Positions 32,828 through 41,083 of a stretch of DNA of 64,000 nucleotides are shown piece by piece. The notes beneath the pieces were generated by a model that was given only the letters and a program-made list of their open reading frames with translations, did not search any database and was not told the origin of the DNA. The DNA comes from Halovenus salina (GTDB lineage: Archaea > Halobacteriota > Halobacteria > Halobacteriales > Haloarculaceae), in NCBI RefSeq assembly GCF_026410925.1, contig NZ_CP112972.1, positions 2,976,001 to 3,040,000 on the forward strand, in the 5' to 3' direction. Position numbers and translations under genes: made by a program. How positions within the stretch are numbered: the first letter of the stretch is position 1; every line of letters begins with the position of its first letter.

Positions 32828-33847
32828 ATGGCTGACGATAGTCCAGCGAGCTACGAGGTTGTCGTCGTCGGCGGTGGGCCGGCAGGACAGATGGCAGCGA
32901 TGTACAGCACTCGGCTTGGCCATCGAACGGCACTCGTCGACCGCGGTGGCGGCCGAGCCGCGATGATGCAAGAAGTGCACAACATGGTCGGTATCCGCGA
33001 AGAGACCGGTGGCAACGAGTTACTGGCAACAGGGAAAGAACAACTACAGGAGTACGGTTGTGACGTCCACCGGGATATGATTACCTCCTGTTCGAGCGCA
33101 GAAGACGGTGCAGTCCGCCTGTGTGGCAACGGCGACAACTACGAGGCGGAGTACGTCGTGCTCGCGACGGGATTCAACGACGTGCGGCCGGACCCTCCGC
33201 TCCCGCGGACCGGACGGGGGCTGCACTACTGTCTGCACTGTGACGCTCACATGTTCGTCGACCAGTCGGTCTACGTGATGGGTTACGGCGAGAGCGCGGC
33301 TCACGTGGCTCTCATCCTGCTGAACTTCACCGATGAGGTGGATCTACTCACCCGTGGAGACGACCCCGAGTGGGGCGAGGACACCGCCGAGCTGATTGCG
33401 AACCATCCCGTCAAGGTCGTTCGTGAGGAGGTTACTGGCGTCCAGAACGGCGAGGACGGCTGGCTGAAGGCACTCGAATTCGAGGACGGTGCTGTCCGCG
33501 AGTACAAAGGCGGGTTCGCGATGTACGGTGCCGATTACAACAACGGGTTAGCCCGGGAACTCGGCTGTGATATCAACGATGACGGAACCGTCGCGGTCGA
33601 CGACCACGGCCAGACGTCGGTCGAGAACGTCTACGCCGTCGGTGATATGGCCCCCGGTCACAACCAGGTCCCCATCGCCTACGGGGACGGCGCGAAAGCC
33701 GGTATCTCCATTCACTTCGCGCTCCGAGATTTTCCGCGGGAACCAGAAAACATCGACGAGGCCGGCCCGGTTCGAAGCGAGGAAGTGCCGGGTATCCCCG
33801 ACGAACTGCTCGAACAGGCCGTCGACTTCCACACCTACGGCGAGTAG
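32828..33847 (+). CDS. FAD/NAD(P)-binding thioredoxin-reductase-like oxidoreductase
   Basis: 339 residues from ATG 32828 (MADDSPASYEVVVVGGGPAG). FAD motif VVGGGPAGQMAAMYSTRLG, then a redox-type pair in HYCLHCDAHMFV, NAD(P) loop VYVMGYGESAAHVALIL and the closing FAD block YAVGDMAPGHNQVPIAYGDGAKA. Canonical thioredoxin reductase has CATCD; the Cys-Leu-His-Cys pair here keeps both Cys but changes the spacer, so redox potential or partner may differ. Physiological substrate is not known; a thioredoxin gene at 63 kb is dead. Its stop abuts the convergent lipoprotein stop. Confidence 0.87.
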   Translation: MADDSPASYEVVVVGGGPAGQMAAMYSTRLGHRTALVDRGGGRAAMMQEVHNMVGIREETGGNELLATGKEQLQEYGCDVHRDMITSCSSAEDGAVRLCGNGDNYEAEYVVLATGFNDVRPDPPLPRTGRGLHYCLHCDAHMFVDQSVYVMGYGESAAHVALILLNFTDEVDLLTRGDDPEWGEDTAELIANHPVKVVREEVTGVQNGEDGWLKALEFEDGAVREYKGGFAMYGADYNNGLARELGCDINDDGTVAVDDHGQTSVENVYAVGDMAPGHNQVPIAYGDGAKAGISIHFALRDFPREPENIDEAGPVRSEEVPGIPDELLEQAVDFHTYGE

Positions 33848-35512
33848 CTACGCGGGCGGCGACTCGCTTCTGCCTGGAACGCCCCGCCCTCTGTAGAAGT
33901 CGCCGCCCCACTGGCTTATCCAGATTTCTTGATTGGAGAGATACAGCGCGCCGGCCGTGTCGAACGTGTCGTCGACGACCGACCACTCGTCTGCGCCGGT
34001 GTCGTACTCAACAGCGGCGTTGTAGACGGCCGCTTGCCCGAACTCGCCGCCGGCCGCGGGCGGGAGTGGCGGCGCATGTTCCTCGTCGTCGCTCCGTGAG
34101 GGTGGCCGCTGGGCTCGCTGAAGACGGCCGCGGTTCAGCGTCTGGTTGAAAAACTGTGCGTACTGGTCTCTGATGTCCATCCCGAGCACGGCGTCGGCGG
34201 CGTTGACTCCGCCCGTAATGTCGCCCGCGTCGCGGGCAGTAATCCGGTAGGTGTCGTCGTCGGCACCTGATGCGAACGTCCGTGCATCCTCGTCGAATAG
34301 ATCGTCGCGGAGATACCCGAGTACGTCCTCCGCGGTGTCAGTGTGGTCGACGCCGTCGAGCTGTGAAGCCCACGTGAGTCCCTGGCCAACGATTCCCTGG
34401 GTTGCGGCCTGGTTCTCGGCTCCGCCGGCAACGCGACCGTTCCCGTCGAGTTCCTCTTCGACGACGCCAGCAAGAGTGTTGGCGTAATCGACGGCTCCAC
34501 TTCTGAGCTGTTCCTTGTTCGTCTGCGTTCCGAACCATCCCATTGCCCCGAGTAACGCACCTGCTGTACGCGTGTCCGGGACAGCCTCTGGAGAGACGGC
34601 GTTCATCGTCGTCTTCCCCATGCCGTTTGTGAGCATTTGGATGTTTTCGGCCGGAATCAACGGCTCTGGGTTCACGTAGCCGTACCACTCGTTCTGTGCG
34701 AGGCTGTTCAGTCCCGAGAGGAACCACAGCATTGCGGAGTGGTGGTGTGGCCTGGGCGTGTCGTCGACAACGCCCTCGCCAGGACGGAACTCGGAGGCAA
34801 GGAGGAGATTCTCGTCGTTGAGCCGGAAGTTACCACCCCCCTGTTCGGGGACCAGCGCGAATACGGTACCGACCTGCGCAAGCGTCGAGAGTAACATCGA
34901 GCGGAACTCAGCCGCGAGACTGTCCGGCAGGATATCGAAGTGTGTCTGGAAGTTTTTCGCCCAGGTAACGCCTTTGAGGTGTGTCCAAGCCAGCGACGCC
35001 GGGCTGACGACGCCCGAGGCAGCCGACGTATCCCACCCTAACGTCGATGCATCGGGACGGCCGTCCTCGCCTTCGAGGGTGGGCTTCTCGGTGAACTGTG
35101 GGTCTCCTCTAGTAAACGGCGCCATGTTGAGATTCGGCTCCTTGACCGGCGGTTCGGACTCGCCAGCGGTCGACAGCATCTCCGGTAACCGGTTCTGGAA
35201 CGTCTCCTGTTGTTGTTCTGTCGCAGGAAAGGTCACGCCGTTGCCACTCATCGCGATATTGGTACTCATGTTGTACAGCGAATACCAGTACGAGTCCCAC
35301 GTCGCGTCGTCCCACGCGTACGCCAACTCCTCGTTTGCTGGTTCTTCTGTTGCCGTTTCGTCTGTCGTCCCGCTGTCCTCATCTGATTGCGTCCCCTCTG
35401 TTGGCGTCTCGTCGGAGTCATCCGAGCCGGTACAACCAGCCAGCGCCGCGAGTGTTCCGGCACTCAGCGATTTCAATACCGTCCGTCGATTTGCGAGTGA
35501 ATCGTCATTCAT
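33848..35512 (-). CDS. Large Tat-exported lipoprotein of unknown function
   Basis: 554 residues from ATG 35512. The N-terminus has a Tat motif and lipobox: RRTVLKSLSAGTLAALAGCTG. A low-complexity acidic Thr/Glu/Asp linker (about 25-60) follows, typical of haloarchaeal cell-surface lipoproteins. The remainder is rich in Asn, Gln and aromatic residues and has several HHH/DDT segments (TPRPHHHSAMLWFLSG; LSNQEIWISQWGGDFYRG near the end) but no family I recognise. It could be an all-helical toroid-like enzyme or an adhesin; this is a guess. The protein is anchored outside the membrane. Confidence 0.8.
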   Translation of the reverse strand: MNDDSLANRRTVLKSLSAGTLAALAGCTGSDDSDETPTEGTQSDEDSGTTDETATEEPANEELAYAWDDATWDSYWYSLYNMSTNIAMSGNGVTFPATEQQQETFQNRLPEMLSTAGESEPPVKEPNLNMAPFTRGDPQFTEKPTLEGEDGRPDASTLGWDTSAASGVVSPASLAWTHLKGVTWAKNFQTHFDILPDSLAAEFRSMLLSTLAQVGTVFALVPEQGGGNFRLNDENLLLASEFRPGEGVVDDTPRPHHHSAMLWFLSGLNSLAQNEWYGYVNPEPLIPAENIQMLTNGMGKTTMNAVSPEAVPDTRTAGALLGAMGWFGTQTNKEQLRSGAVDYANTLAGVVEEELDGNGRVAGGAENQAATQGIVGQGLTWASQLDGVDHTDTAEDVLGYLRDDLFDEDARTFASGADDDTYRITARDAGDITGGVNAADAVLGMDIRDQYAQFFNQTLNRGRLQRAQRPPSRSDDEEHAPPLPPAAGGEFGQAAVYNAAVEYDTGADEWSVVDDTFDTAGALYLSNQEIWISQWGGDFYRGRGVPGRSESPPA

Positions 35513-35649
35513 TGTAGACACTGTATCTCCACGCGAACGGTCGATAAAGGCCCGCCAGCAGTGTACTGCGTCCACACAGCCAGGGAACCTTTATAAGATC
35601 ATCCAGCGAGCGTACCGATGATGCGGCAACTCGCCAGGGAGGAACAGCG

Positions 35650-36030
35650 ATGACGCCCCGACTCGACCGACAGGCCGCCGGTGTAGCACTTGCTGTCGGG
35701 TATGTAGCGTTGATTGGCGTGTTATTCCGGGACCCGGGTGCGGGCCTCTCTGCCGCAACCCAGGGTGTCGTCTCCGCCGTCTTGTTTATCCTACTCCCGA
35801 TTTTGGGGCTAGCGAGCGGTGCATACGTCTACGTCGGCGGCCCGTTTCGAACAGCGCTCGGATTCGTCACCGCAAGCTATCTCGGGACGCTGGGTATGGC
35901 AGTGGCGACGATTCGGACGACCAGTCCCATCGTTACTGTCGTCACAGGCCTCACAATCCTCGCGCTCGCCGTGCTCGCCCTGGTCGGCGTTCTCCGGTCG
36001 ACGCTCGGGAGCATGCTGCCAGAGCTGTGA
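35650..36030 (+). CDS. Small polytopic membrane protein
   Basis: 126 residues with about four hydrophobic helices (AAGVALAVGYVALIGVLF, AVLFILLPILGLASGAYVY, FVTASYLGTLGMAVATI, VTGLTILALAVLALVGVL). No charged catalytic motifs. Starts MTPRLDRQ. It converges on the pcc1 gene with 4 nt between stops. Function unknown. Confidence 0.7.
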   Translation: MTPRLDRQAAGVALAVGYVALIGVLFRDPGAGLSAATQGVVSAVLFILLPILGLASGAYVYVGGPFRTALGFVTASYLGTLGMAVATIRTTSPIVTVVTGLTILALAVLALVGVLRSTLGSMLPEL

Positions 36031-36034
36031 CAGC

Positions 36035-36289
36035 TCACTCGGCGAGACCGGCAGCCTCCGCCGTCTCGACGAGCGAGAGCCAGGTGTTCAGGCTCGCACG
36101 GAGGGCGACCACGTCGCTCGCGGTGACATGAAGTTCGACGGTATCGCCGTCATGCCGGAGCGAGACGTTGCTTCGGTCGTCGTCGATGTCACCGATTTCG
36201 GGTTCGACCGCCCGCGCAACCGTGCAGGCCGCCGTCGGAGACGGATACTCGAAGGCGAGAACAGTGTCGTGAGAACGGTCGGGTGGCAC
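36035..36289 (-). CDS. pcc1: KEOPS complex subunit Pcc1
   Basis: 84 residues starting with GTG at 36289, one base into the rpoP stop (TAGTG). The Pcc1 pattern is present: LAFEYPSPTAACTVARAVEPEI, VSLRHDGDTVELHVTASDVVALRASLNTWLSLVETA. Pcc1 is the dimerisation subunit of KEOPS, which makes the t6A modification on tRNAs. Its last position in the rpl37ae-rpoP-pcc1 operon is the typical euryarchaeal arrangement. Confidence 0.9.
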   Translation of the reverse strand: MPPDRSHDTVLAFEYPSPTAACTVARAVEPEIGDIDDDRSNVSLRHDGDTVELHVTASDVVALRASLNTWLSLVETAEAAGLAE

Positions 36290-36423
36290 TACTCGACGTC
36301 GATTTCCTTGATGTTGCGGCTGCGCTCTTTCAGCAGGACGCGGTGGCCACAGTAGGGACAGCGCACCCCGCCGTACTCATCGAGCGTCACGTCGCGCTTA
36401 CAGCGGGAGCACTTGTAGCTCAT
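36289..36423 (-). CDS. rpoP: DNA-directed RNA polymerase subunit P (Rpo12/Rpb12)
   Basis: 44 residues, read directly from the minus strand: begins [19 protein letters not shown], then [16 protein letters not shown]. Two CxxC pairs (C5/C8 and C22/C25) form the zinc ribbon of the archaeal Rpb12 homologue. Its ATG overlaps the L37Ae-like stop (ATGA) and its TAG overlaps the pcc1 GTG, so all three genes are translationally coupled. It was too short for an automatic ORF call but is a clear gene. Confidence 0.92.
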   Translation of the reverse strand: MSYKCSRCKRDVTLDEYGGVRCPYCGHRVLLKERSRNIKEIDVE

Positions 36424-36686
36424 TCCTCGTCCTCTCCGAGCGCCGCGCTAATCGAGCGCGTGACCGTCTCGCCGGCCGGGGTCTCCGGACTGTATGCACC
36501 GCCGGTGAACTTCTCGCCGGTCTCTTCGTTGACCCAGATGCCGGTACCGACGCGTTTCACGTCGTCACCGTCGACCTGCGCGTTCTGCATCTCTTCTTCG
36601 ATTTGTGCGACGCGACGGCGGGCCACGCGCCCGTAGCGTGCGCCGAAGCGGCCGGCACTCCCGACCTTGTTGTCGTTGTCGCTCAT
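36420..36686 (-). CDS. rpl37ae: Ribosomal protein L37Ae-like, zinc-ribbon cysteines lost
   Basis: 88 residues. The N-terminus [27 protein letters not shown] and the blocks VKRVGTGIW and [20 protein letters not shown] are diagnostic of L37Ae/eL43. The two CxxC pairs of the usual zinc ribbon are missing: the first pair's position reads NAQVDGDD and the second VNEETGEK. The protein thus has no Cys. It still heads the rpoP-pcc1 operon, with an ATGA overlap to rpoP, so this is the locus of the genuine gene and not a stray paralogue. Confidence 0.88.
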   Translation of the reverse strand: MSDNDNKVGSAGRFGARYGRVARRRVAQIEEEMQNAQVDGDDVKRVGTGIWVNEETGEKFTGGAYSPETPAGETVTRSISAALGEDEE

Positions 36687-36815
36687 AGTACGACACTCTC
36701 GGCCCAGCGGCCAAATAAACCCTGCGAGTTGGAACGGGGTATCGCCGCCTCGGTATCAGCAAAACAGGACAGAACCGAAAGTAATCCGTAGGGGTATTCC
36801 TAAGCGGTATCTATA

Positions 36816-38147
36816 ATGGGTAACGATACAGGCAGTCCGTACGCGCCACATACACCCGCCGAAACTGACGCGATGCTCGACGCGGTAGGGGTCGAGCAGG
36901 AGGCCGACCTGTTTGATATCCCCAGTCCGGTCAGATTCGACGATGAGTTCGGCATCGAGGCCCGAGACGAACAGACCGTCCGGGCCGAGATGCGTGACAT
37001 GCTCGGCGAGAACGACGACCTCGTGGAGTTTCTCGGCAGGGGCCACTACGACCACTACATCCCCTCGCTGGTCGACCACCTCGCCGACCGCCAGGAGTTT
37101 CTCACCTCCTACACGCAGTACCAACCCGAAATCGCACAGGGGTTCCTGCAGGTCCTGTTCGAGTACCAGTCGATGCTGGTCGAACTCACGGGGCTCGATG
37201 TCGCGAACTGCTCGCTGTACGACGCCGCGACCGGTCTCGGCGAAGCAGCGACGCTCGCGGCACGGGTCAGGTCGACCAGCGGCTCACACGTCCTCGTCCC
37301 CGAACAGCTCCGAGACGGCAAACGCGGCGTCTTGAACAACTACACAGATGGGGCCGACCTGACTGTCGAAAGCTACCCGATGGATGACGGTGCCGTCGAC
37401 ACGGCGGCACTGGCCGAGACCTTCGACGACGACGTGGTGATGGTCTACGCCGAGTCGCCGACAGTCCGTGGCGTCATCGAGGACTCGCTTGCCGAAATCG
37501 GCTCTCTCGCCGACGACCACGACGCCCTGTTCTGTCTCGGCTCGGACCCAATTGCGCTCTCGGTGCTCGAAGAGCCGGCAAGCGTCGGCGCTGACGTTGT
37601 CATCGGCGAAGCAGCGTCGCTCGGCCTCGGCACCGCCTACGGGATGGGAATGGGCCTGTTCGCCACTCGTGAAGATTTCCTCCGACAGGTGCCCGGCCGA
37701 CTCGTCGGCGCGAGCGAAGACGAGAGCGGACGCCGGGCCTACACGCTCACGCTCCAGACCCGCGAGCAGCACATCCGTAAGGAGCGGGCCACGAGCAACA
37801 TCTGTACCAATCAGGCCTGGGTCGCGCTCCGGGCGGCGATTCACGCCGCCACACTCGGCCCGCAGGGATTTGTCGAGACGGCCACGGAGTGCATCGAGCG
37901 AACCGAGTCTCTCGCCGAGCGCGTCGACGATATCGACGGCATCACCGCGCCGGTTCACGACCGCCATCACTTCCGGGAGTTCGTCGCTCGGACTGACCAG
38001 CCCGCGCCCGCAGTTGCCGACGACCTCACGGCGGCTGGGTATGCCGTTCATGCAATCGACGACCACCGCATCCAGCTCTGTGTCACCGAGACCAACGAAG
38101 GGGAAATCGATGGACTCGTCGAAACGCTCTCGGAGGTGGTTCGATGA
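36816..38147 (+). CDS. gcvPA: Glycine dehydrogenase (decarboxylating) subunit 1
   Basis: 443 residues: the N-terminal half of split GcvP (P protein of the glycine cleavage system). Family signatures are [53 protein letters not shown] and [20 protein letters not shown]. Together with gcvPB it binds PLP and decarboxylates glycine onto the H-protein lipoyl arm. gcvT and gcvH are not beside it in this window. The last codon overlaps the gcvPB ATG (ATGA). Confidence 0.95.
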   Translation: MGNDTGSPYAPHTPAETDAMLDAVGVEQEADLFDIPSPVRFDDEFGIEARDEQTVRAEMRDMLGENDDLVEFLGRGHYDHYIPSLVDHLADRQEFLTSYTQYQPEIAQGFLQVLFEYQSMLVELTGLDVANCSLYDAATGLGEAATLAARVRSTSGSHVLVPEQLRDGKRGVLNNYTDGADLTVESYPMDDGAVDTAALAETFDDDVVMVYAESPTVRGVIEDSLAEIGSLADDHDALFCLGSDPIALSVLEEPASVGADVVIGEAASLGLGTAYGMGMGLFATREDFLRQVPGRLVGASEDESGRRAYTLTLQTREQHIRKERATSNICTNQAWVALRAAIHAATLGPQGFVETATECIERTESLAERVDDIDGITAPVHDRHHFREFVARTDQPAPAVADDLTAAGYAVHAIDDHRIQLCVTETNEGEIDGLVETLSEVVR

Positions 38148-39571
38148 GCGACGACCACGGAAACGGATACGACCAGGCCCGCTGGACCGACGGCGACCGA
38201 TACGTCCCGCTTCTCTCGGAGAAAAACAGCCGCGAGGTTGCTGTCGAGACGCCGCTGCCCGACGACCTGACCCGAGACAGTCTCGAACTGCCCGACGTCT
38301 CCGAGCCGGAGCTGGCCCGCCACTACACCCGCCTCTCCCAGATGAACTACGGCATCGAGAGTGGGCCGTTCCCGCTTGGCTCGTGTACGATGAAGTACAA
38401 CCCCTCGTTCACAGAGGATATCGCGGCCGCCGCCGACGGTGCCGTCCACCCCGACCGTGACGGCGAGACGGTCCAGGGAACGCTCGAACTGTACGCACAA
38501 CTGCAGGAGTATCTCGCCGACATCGGCGGCATGGACGCGGTCACGCTCCAGCCGCCGGCCGGCGCAGCAGGCGAGTTCACCGGCGTCCTCGTCGCACAGG
38601 CGTACCACGAACACAACGGCGATAATAAAAGCGAAATCGTCATTCCCGACAGCGCTCACGGGACGAACTTCGCCAGTGCTGCGATGGCCGGCTTCGATGT
38701 CGTCGAACTGCCAAGCGGTGAAGACGGCCGCGTCGACCTCGACGCATTGGAGGCCGCACTGAGCGACGACACGGCGTTGCTCATGCTGACCAATCCCAAT
38801 ACGCTTGGTCTCTTCGAACGCGATATCGTCGAGATTGCCGAGATGGTCCACGACGTTGGGGGGCTGTTGTACTACGACGGTGCGAACCTCAACGCCCTGC
38901 TCGGCCGCGCGCGACCCGGCGACATGGGCTTTGACATCATGCACTACAACGTCCACAAGACGTTCGCGACGCCACACGGCGGCGGCGGCCCGGGTGCCGG
39001 GCCGGTCGGTGTCAGCGAAGACCTCGAACGGTTCCTCCCGACGCCACACGTCCGGGCAACCGAGGACGGGTACGAACGCTACGAGCCCGAGAACTCGATT
39101 GGGAAGGTGCACGGGTTCCACGGCAACTGGCTCGTGCTCGCGAAGACGGCGGCCTACATCTCCCGACTCGGCGACGAAGGGCTGGTCGACGCCAGCGCGA
39201 AGGCCGTGCTCAACGCGAACTACCTCGCGGAACAACTCGACTACGAGGTTCCATTTGGGCCGTTCCACCACGAGTTCGTCGCCAGCGCGACCCAAGACGC
39301 CGCCGACGTGGCAAAGCGGATGCTCGATTACGGCGTCCACCCGCCGACGACGAAGTGGCCCGAAATCGTCGACGAGGCGCTGATGACCGAGCCGACGGAG
39401 GGCGAGAACAAGCGCGCCCTCGACCAGCTCGCGGCGGCGTTCAACGCCGTCGCCGACGAGGACGAAGAGACGCTTGAGTCGGCTCCCGAACGGACGGCCG
39501 CCCGCCGCATTGACCAGGTGAGCGCCGCACGGGACCCACAGCTCTCCTGGCAGACTCTCGACGAGGAGTAA
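38144..39571 (+). CDS. gcvPB: Glycine dehydrogenase (decarboxylating) subunit 2
   Basis: 475 residues. The PLP-binding lysine lies in [20 protein letters not shown] (about 270). Other conserved parts are [44 protein letters not shown] and [20 protein letters not shown]. The C-terminus ends in a typical helical tail. It completes the P protein. The TAA stop directly abuts the response-regulator stop on the other strand with no spacer. Confidence 0.95.
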   Translation: MSDDHGNGYDQARWTDGDRYVPLLSEKNSREVAVETPLPDDLTRDSLELPDVSEPELARHYTRLSQMNYGIESGPFPLGSCTMKYNPSFTEDIAAAADGAVHPDRDGETVQGTLELYAQLQEYLADIGGMDAVTLQPPAGAAGEFTGVLVAQAYHEHNGDNKSEIVIPDSAHGTNFASAAMAGFDVVELPSGEDGRVDLDALEAALSDDTALLMLTNPNTLGLFERDIVEIAEMVHDVGGLLYYDGANLNALLGRARPGDMGFDIMHYNVHKTFATPHGGGGPGAGPVGVSEDLERFLPTPHVRATEDGYERYEPENSIGKVHGFHGNWLVLAKTAAYISRLGDEGLVDASAKAVLNANYLAEQLDYEVPFGPFHHEFVASATQDAADVAKRMLDYGVHPPTTKWPEIVDEALMTEPTEGENKRALDQLAAAFNAVADEDEETLESAPERTAARRIDQVSAARDPQLSWQTLDEE

Positions 39572-39940
39572 CTACTCGACTGTCGTCTCGATTTGTTCGA
39601 CGAGTTCGTCGTAGTGTCCAGTGCCTGCGCCCTTCCGGACAACACCGGTGACAACCCCTTCGTCTTCGAGTTCTGACTCCGAGACTGCCGTGAACAGAAA
39701 GAAGGGGAGTGGCTCATGCTCGCGGATAGCGCGACAGAGTTCGACCCCGTTCAATTCGGGCATCCGGTAGTCGCTGACCACACAGTCAAAGTCTTCGTCG
39801 ACAGCCCTGTCGACGGCCGTCTCGGGGTCGGTTTCTGACTCTGCGGCAATATTGTTGCCTTTGCGCTCCAGAAACGTCGCTGCGAGTTCGAGCGTCTCCG
39901 TGTCTTCGTCGACCAGCAGTACGTCGGTGCTGTCAGTCAT
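39572..39940 (-). CDS. Stand-alone response regulator receiver domain
   Basis: 122 residues with a full CheY-like fold: acidic DVLLVDEDTETLELA, phospho-acceptor Asp54-region FDCVVSDYRMPELNGVEL, Thr/Ser switch FFLFTAVSESELEDEGVV and Lys in VVRKGAGTGHYDELV. No output domain, so it may transfer phosphate or act by protein contact. The many orphan kinases in this window are possible partners, including the hybrid kinase at 42 kb. It lies immediately behind a zinc-ribbon gene on the same strand, with one base between. Confidence 0.88.
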   Translation of the reverse strand: MTDSTDVLLVDEDTETLELAATFLERKGNNIAAESETDPETAVDRAVDEDFDCVVSDYRMPELNGVELCRAIREHEPLPFFLFTAVSESELEDEGVVTGVVRKGAGTGHYDELVEQIETTVE

Positions 39941-39941
39941 C

Positions 39942-40106
39942 CTACGCCGTCGCGGTGTCGACAGTCTCGTCTATCGTGACGAAGCCGTAGCCACACTCGT
40001 TACAGCTCCATTTCACCTTCTCGCCGATGTGAATCATCATACTCGCGGTCCGCCAGAAGCCTGTCTCGCCACAGTTCGGACACTCGCGTTCCAGTTCCAT
40101 TCCCAT
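39942..40106 (-). CDS. Small zinc-ribbon protein
   Basis: 54 residues starting MGMELERECPNC (an ATG two codons later is equally possible). Two CxxC pairs, ECPNCGETG and SCNECGYGF, with an MIHIGEKVKW connection, form a typical rubredoxin/zinc-ribbon knuckle. Such tiny zinc proteins are frequent in haloarchaea. The gene is one base upstream of the response-regulator gene and probably cotranscribed. It is preceded upstream by MITE copy C. Confidence 0.8.
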   Translation of the reverse strand: MGMELERECPNCGETGFWRTASMMIHIGEKVKWSCNECGYGFVTIDETVDTATA

Positions 40107-40188
40107 ATCTGACTGTTTGCTCGCACCGGTATTTAACGGTTCGATTCCAGCCGTGAGTAGCGACTCCCACCCCATCCGTCCGGTCTCG

Positions 40189-40303
40189 TCATAGTGACTA
40201 TTGCGGTAATTTTCAGACCTGTTTTAATGAATCGCTTGTTTCATGATTCAACACGGGAGAGAAGCGAAACCATGGTGGTACAGACTCGCAATAGTCACTA
40301 TCA
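40189..40303 (-). mobile_element. MITE-like inverted-repeat element, copy C (inverted, diverged interior)
   Basis: Left end TCATAGTGACTATTGCGG and right end CGCAATAGTCACTATCAG are near-perfect 16-18-bp terminal inverted repeats. Size (115 bp) and end asymmetry match copies A and B, but in the opposite orientation: GCGGTAATTTTC is on the left and GTACAGACTCGC on the right. The interior (ATGATTCAACACGGGAG) is considerably diverged, though ATGAAACA and GGTCTGAAAATTACCGCAA align with the other copies when reversed. The element fills the intergenic space before the SDR gene and likely carries no gene. Confidence 0.68.
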
Positions 40304-40354
40304 GACGCCGCCGCTTTCCAAACACGCAAGTCCCAGGGCTGTCTTGGTAGGGCC

Positions 40355-41083
40355 ATGCCAGCAGCACTTGTCACCGGCTCGTCGCGGGGACTGGGCCGCG
40401 CAACCGCAGTTCGATTCGCAGCGGACGGCTACGACGTGACTATCAACTACCACACGAGCGAGCAGCAGGCGACGGAAGTCGCGGCGGCCGTCCGCGACCA
40501 CGGACAGGAGGCAATCGTGGTCGGGGCGGACGTCTCGGTCCCAGAGGAGGCGGGTCGCCTGGTCGAGAAGACCGTCGACGCCTTCGGCGGCGTCGACCAC
40601 GTCGTGAACAACGCCGGCATTGACCAGCACGTCTACACCGACAACCTCGACCCGGAGGACTTCGACCGAATCATGAACGTCAACGTCAACTCCGCGTTCA
40701 ACGTCACGAAGGCTGCTTTACCCCACCTGGAAGCCTCATCCGAAGACCCCTCTGTGACGAATATCTCCTCGATTCTCGCACACACGGGCGCACCAATCGA
40801 ATGCCACTACGCCTCCTCGAAAGGTGCGCTCATCTCGCTGACCCGGAGCCACGCGACCGACTTCGCGCCAGATATCCGGGTCAACGCCGTCGCACCGGGC
40901 CACATCGAGACGGACATGACCGCCGACCGGACGCCAGAAGAGCAGGCAAACGAGCGCGAGAACATCCCGGTCGACCACTTCGGCGAACCCGAGGATATCG
41001 CCGAGGCTGTCGCCTATCTCAGAGACGCGACGTTCGTGACCGGCGAGACGCTCAACGTCAACGGTGGCGAGGACATGCGCTAG
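40355..41083 (+). CDS. SDR-family 3-oxoacyl-[acyl-carrier-protein] reductase-like enzyme
   Basis: 242 residues: TGSSRGLGRATAVRFAADG (about 7-25), NNAGID, catalytic Ser in TNISSIL, YASSKGALISLTRS with Tyr/Lys dyad, RVNAVAPGHIETDM. FabG-like sequence suggests NADPH reduction of 3-ketoacyl or acetoacetyl substrates, and PhaB-type acetoacetyl-CoA reductase activity is possible given PHA genes at 14-16 kb. This link is inference. Its TAG stop overlaps the pilin-like gene stop on the other strand. Confidence 0.85.
   Translation: MPAALVTGSSRGLGRATAVRFAADGYDVTINYHTSEQQATEVAAAVRDHGQEAIVVGADVSVPEEAGRLVEKTVDAFGGVDHVVNNAGIDQHVYTDNLDPEDFDRIMNVNVNSAFNVTKAALPHLEASSEDPSVTNISSILAHTGAPIECHYASSKGALISLTRSHATDFAPDIRVNAVAPGHIETDMTADRTPEEQANERENIPVDHFGEPEDIAEAVAYLRDATFVTGETLNVNGGEDMR

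Noticed and set aside
38048..39340. 430-residue minus-strand ORF over gcvPB
   Set aside because: Shadow of gcvPB; no conserved motif; the plus-strand gene is complete.
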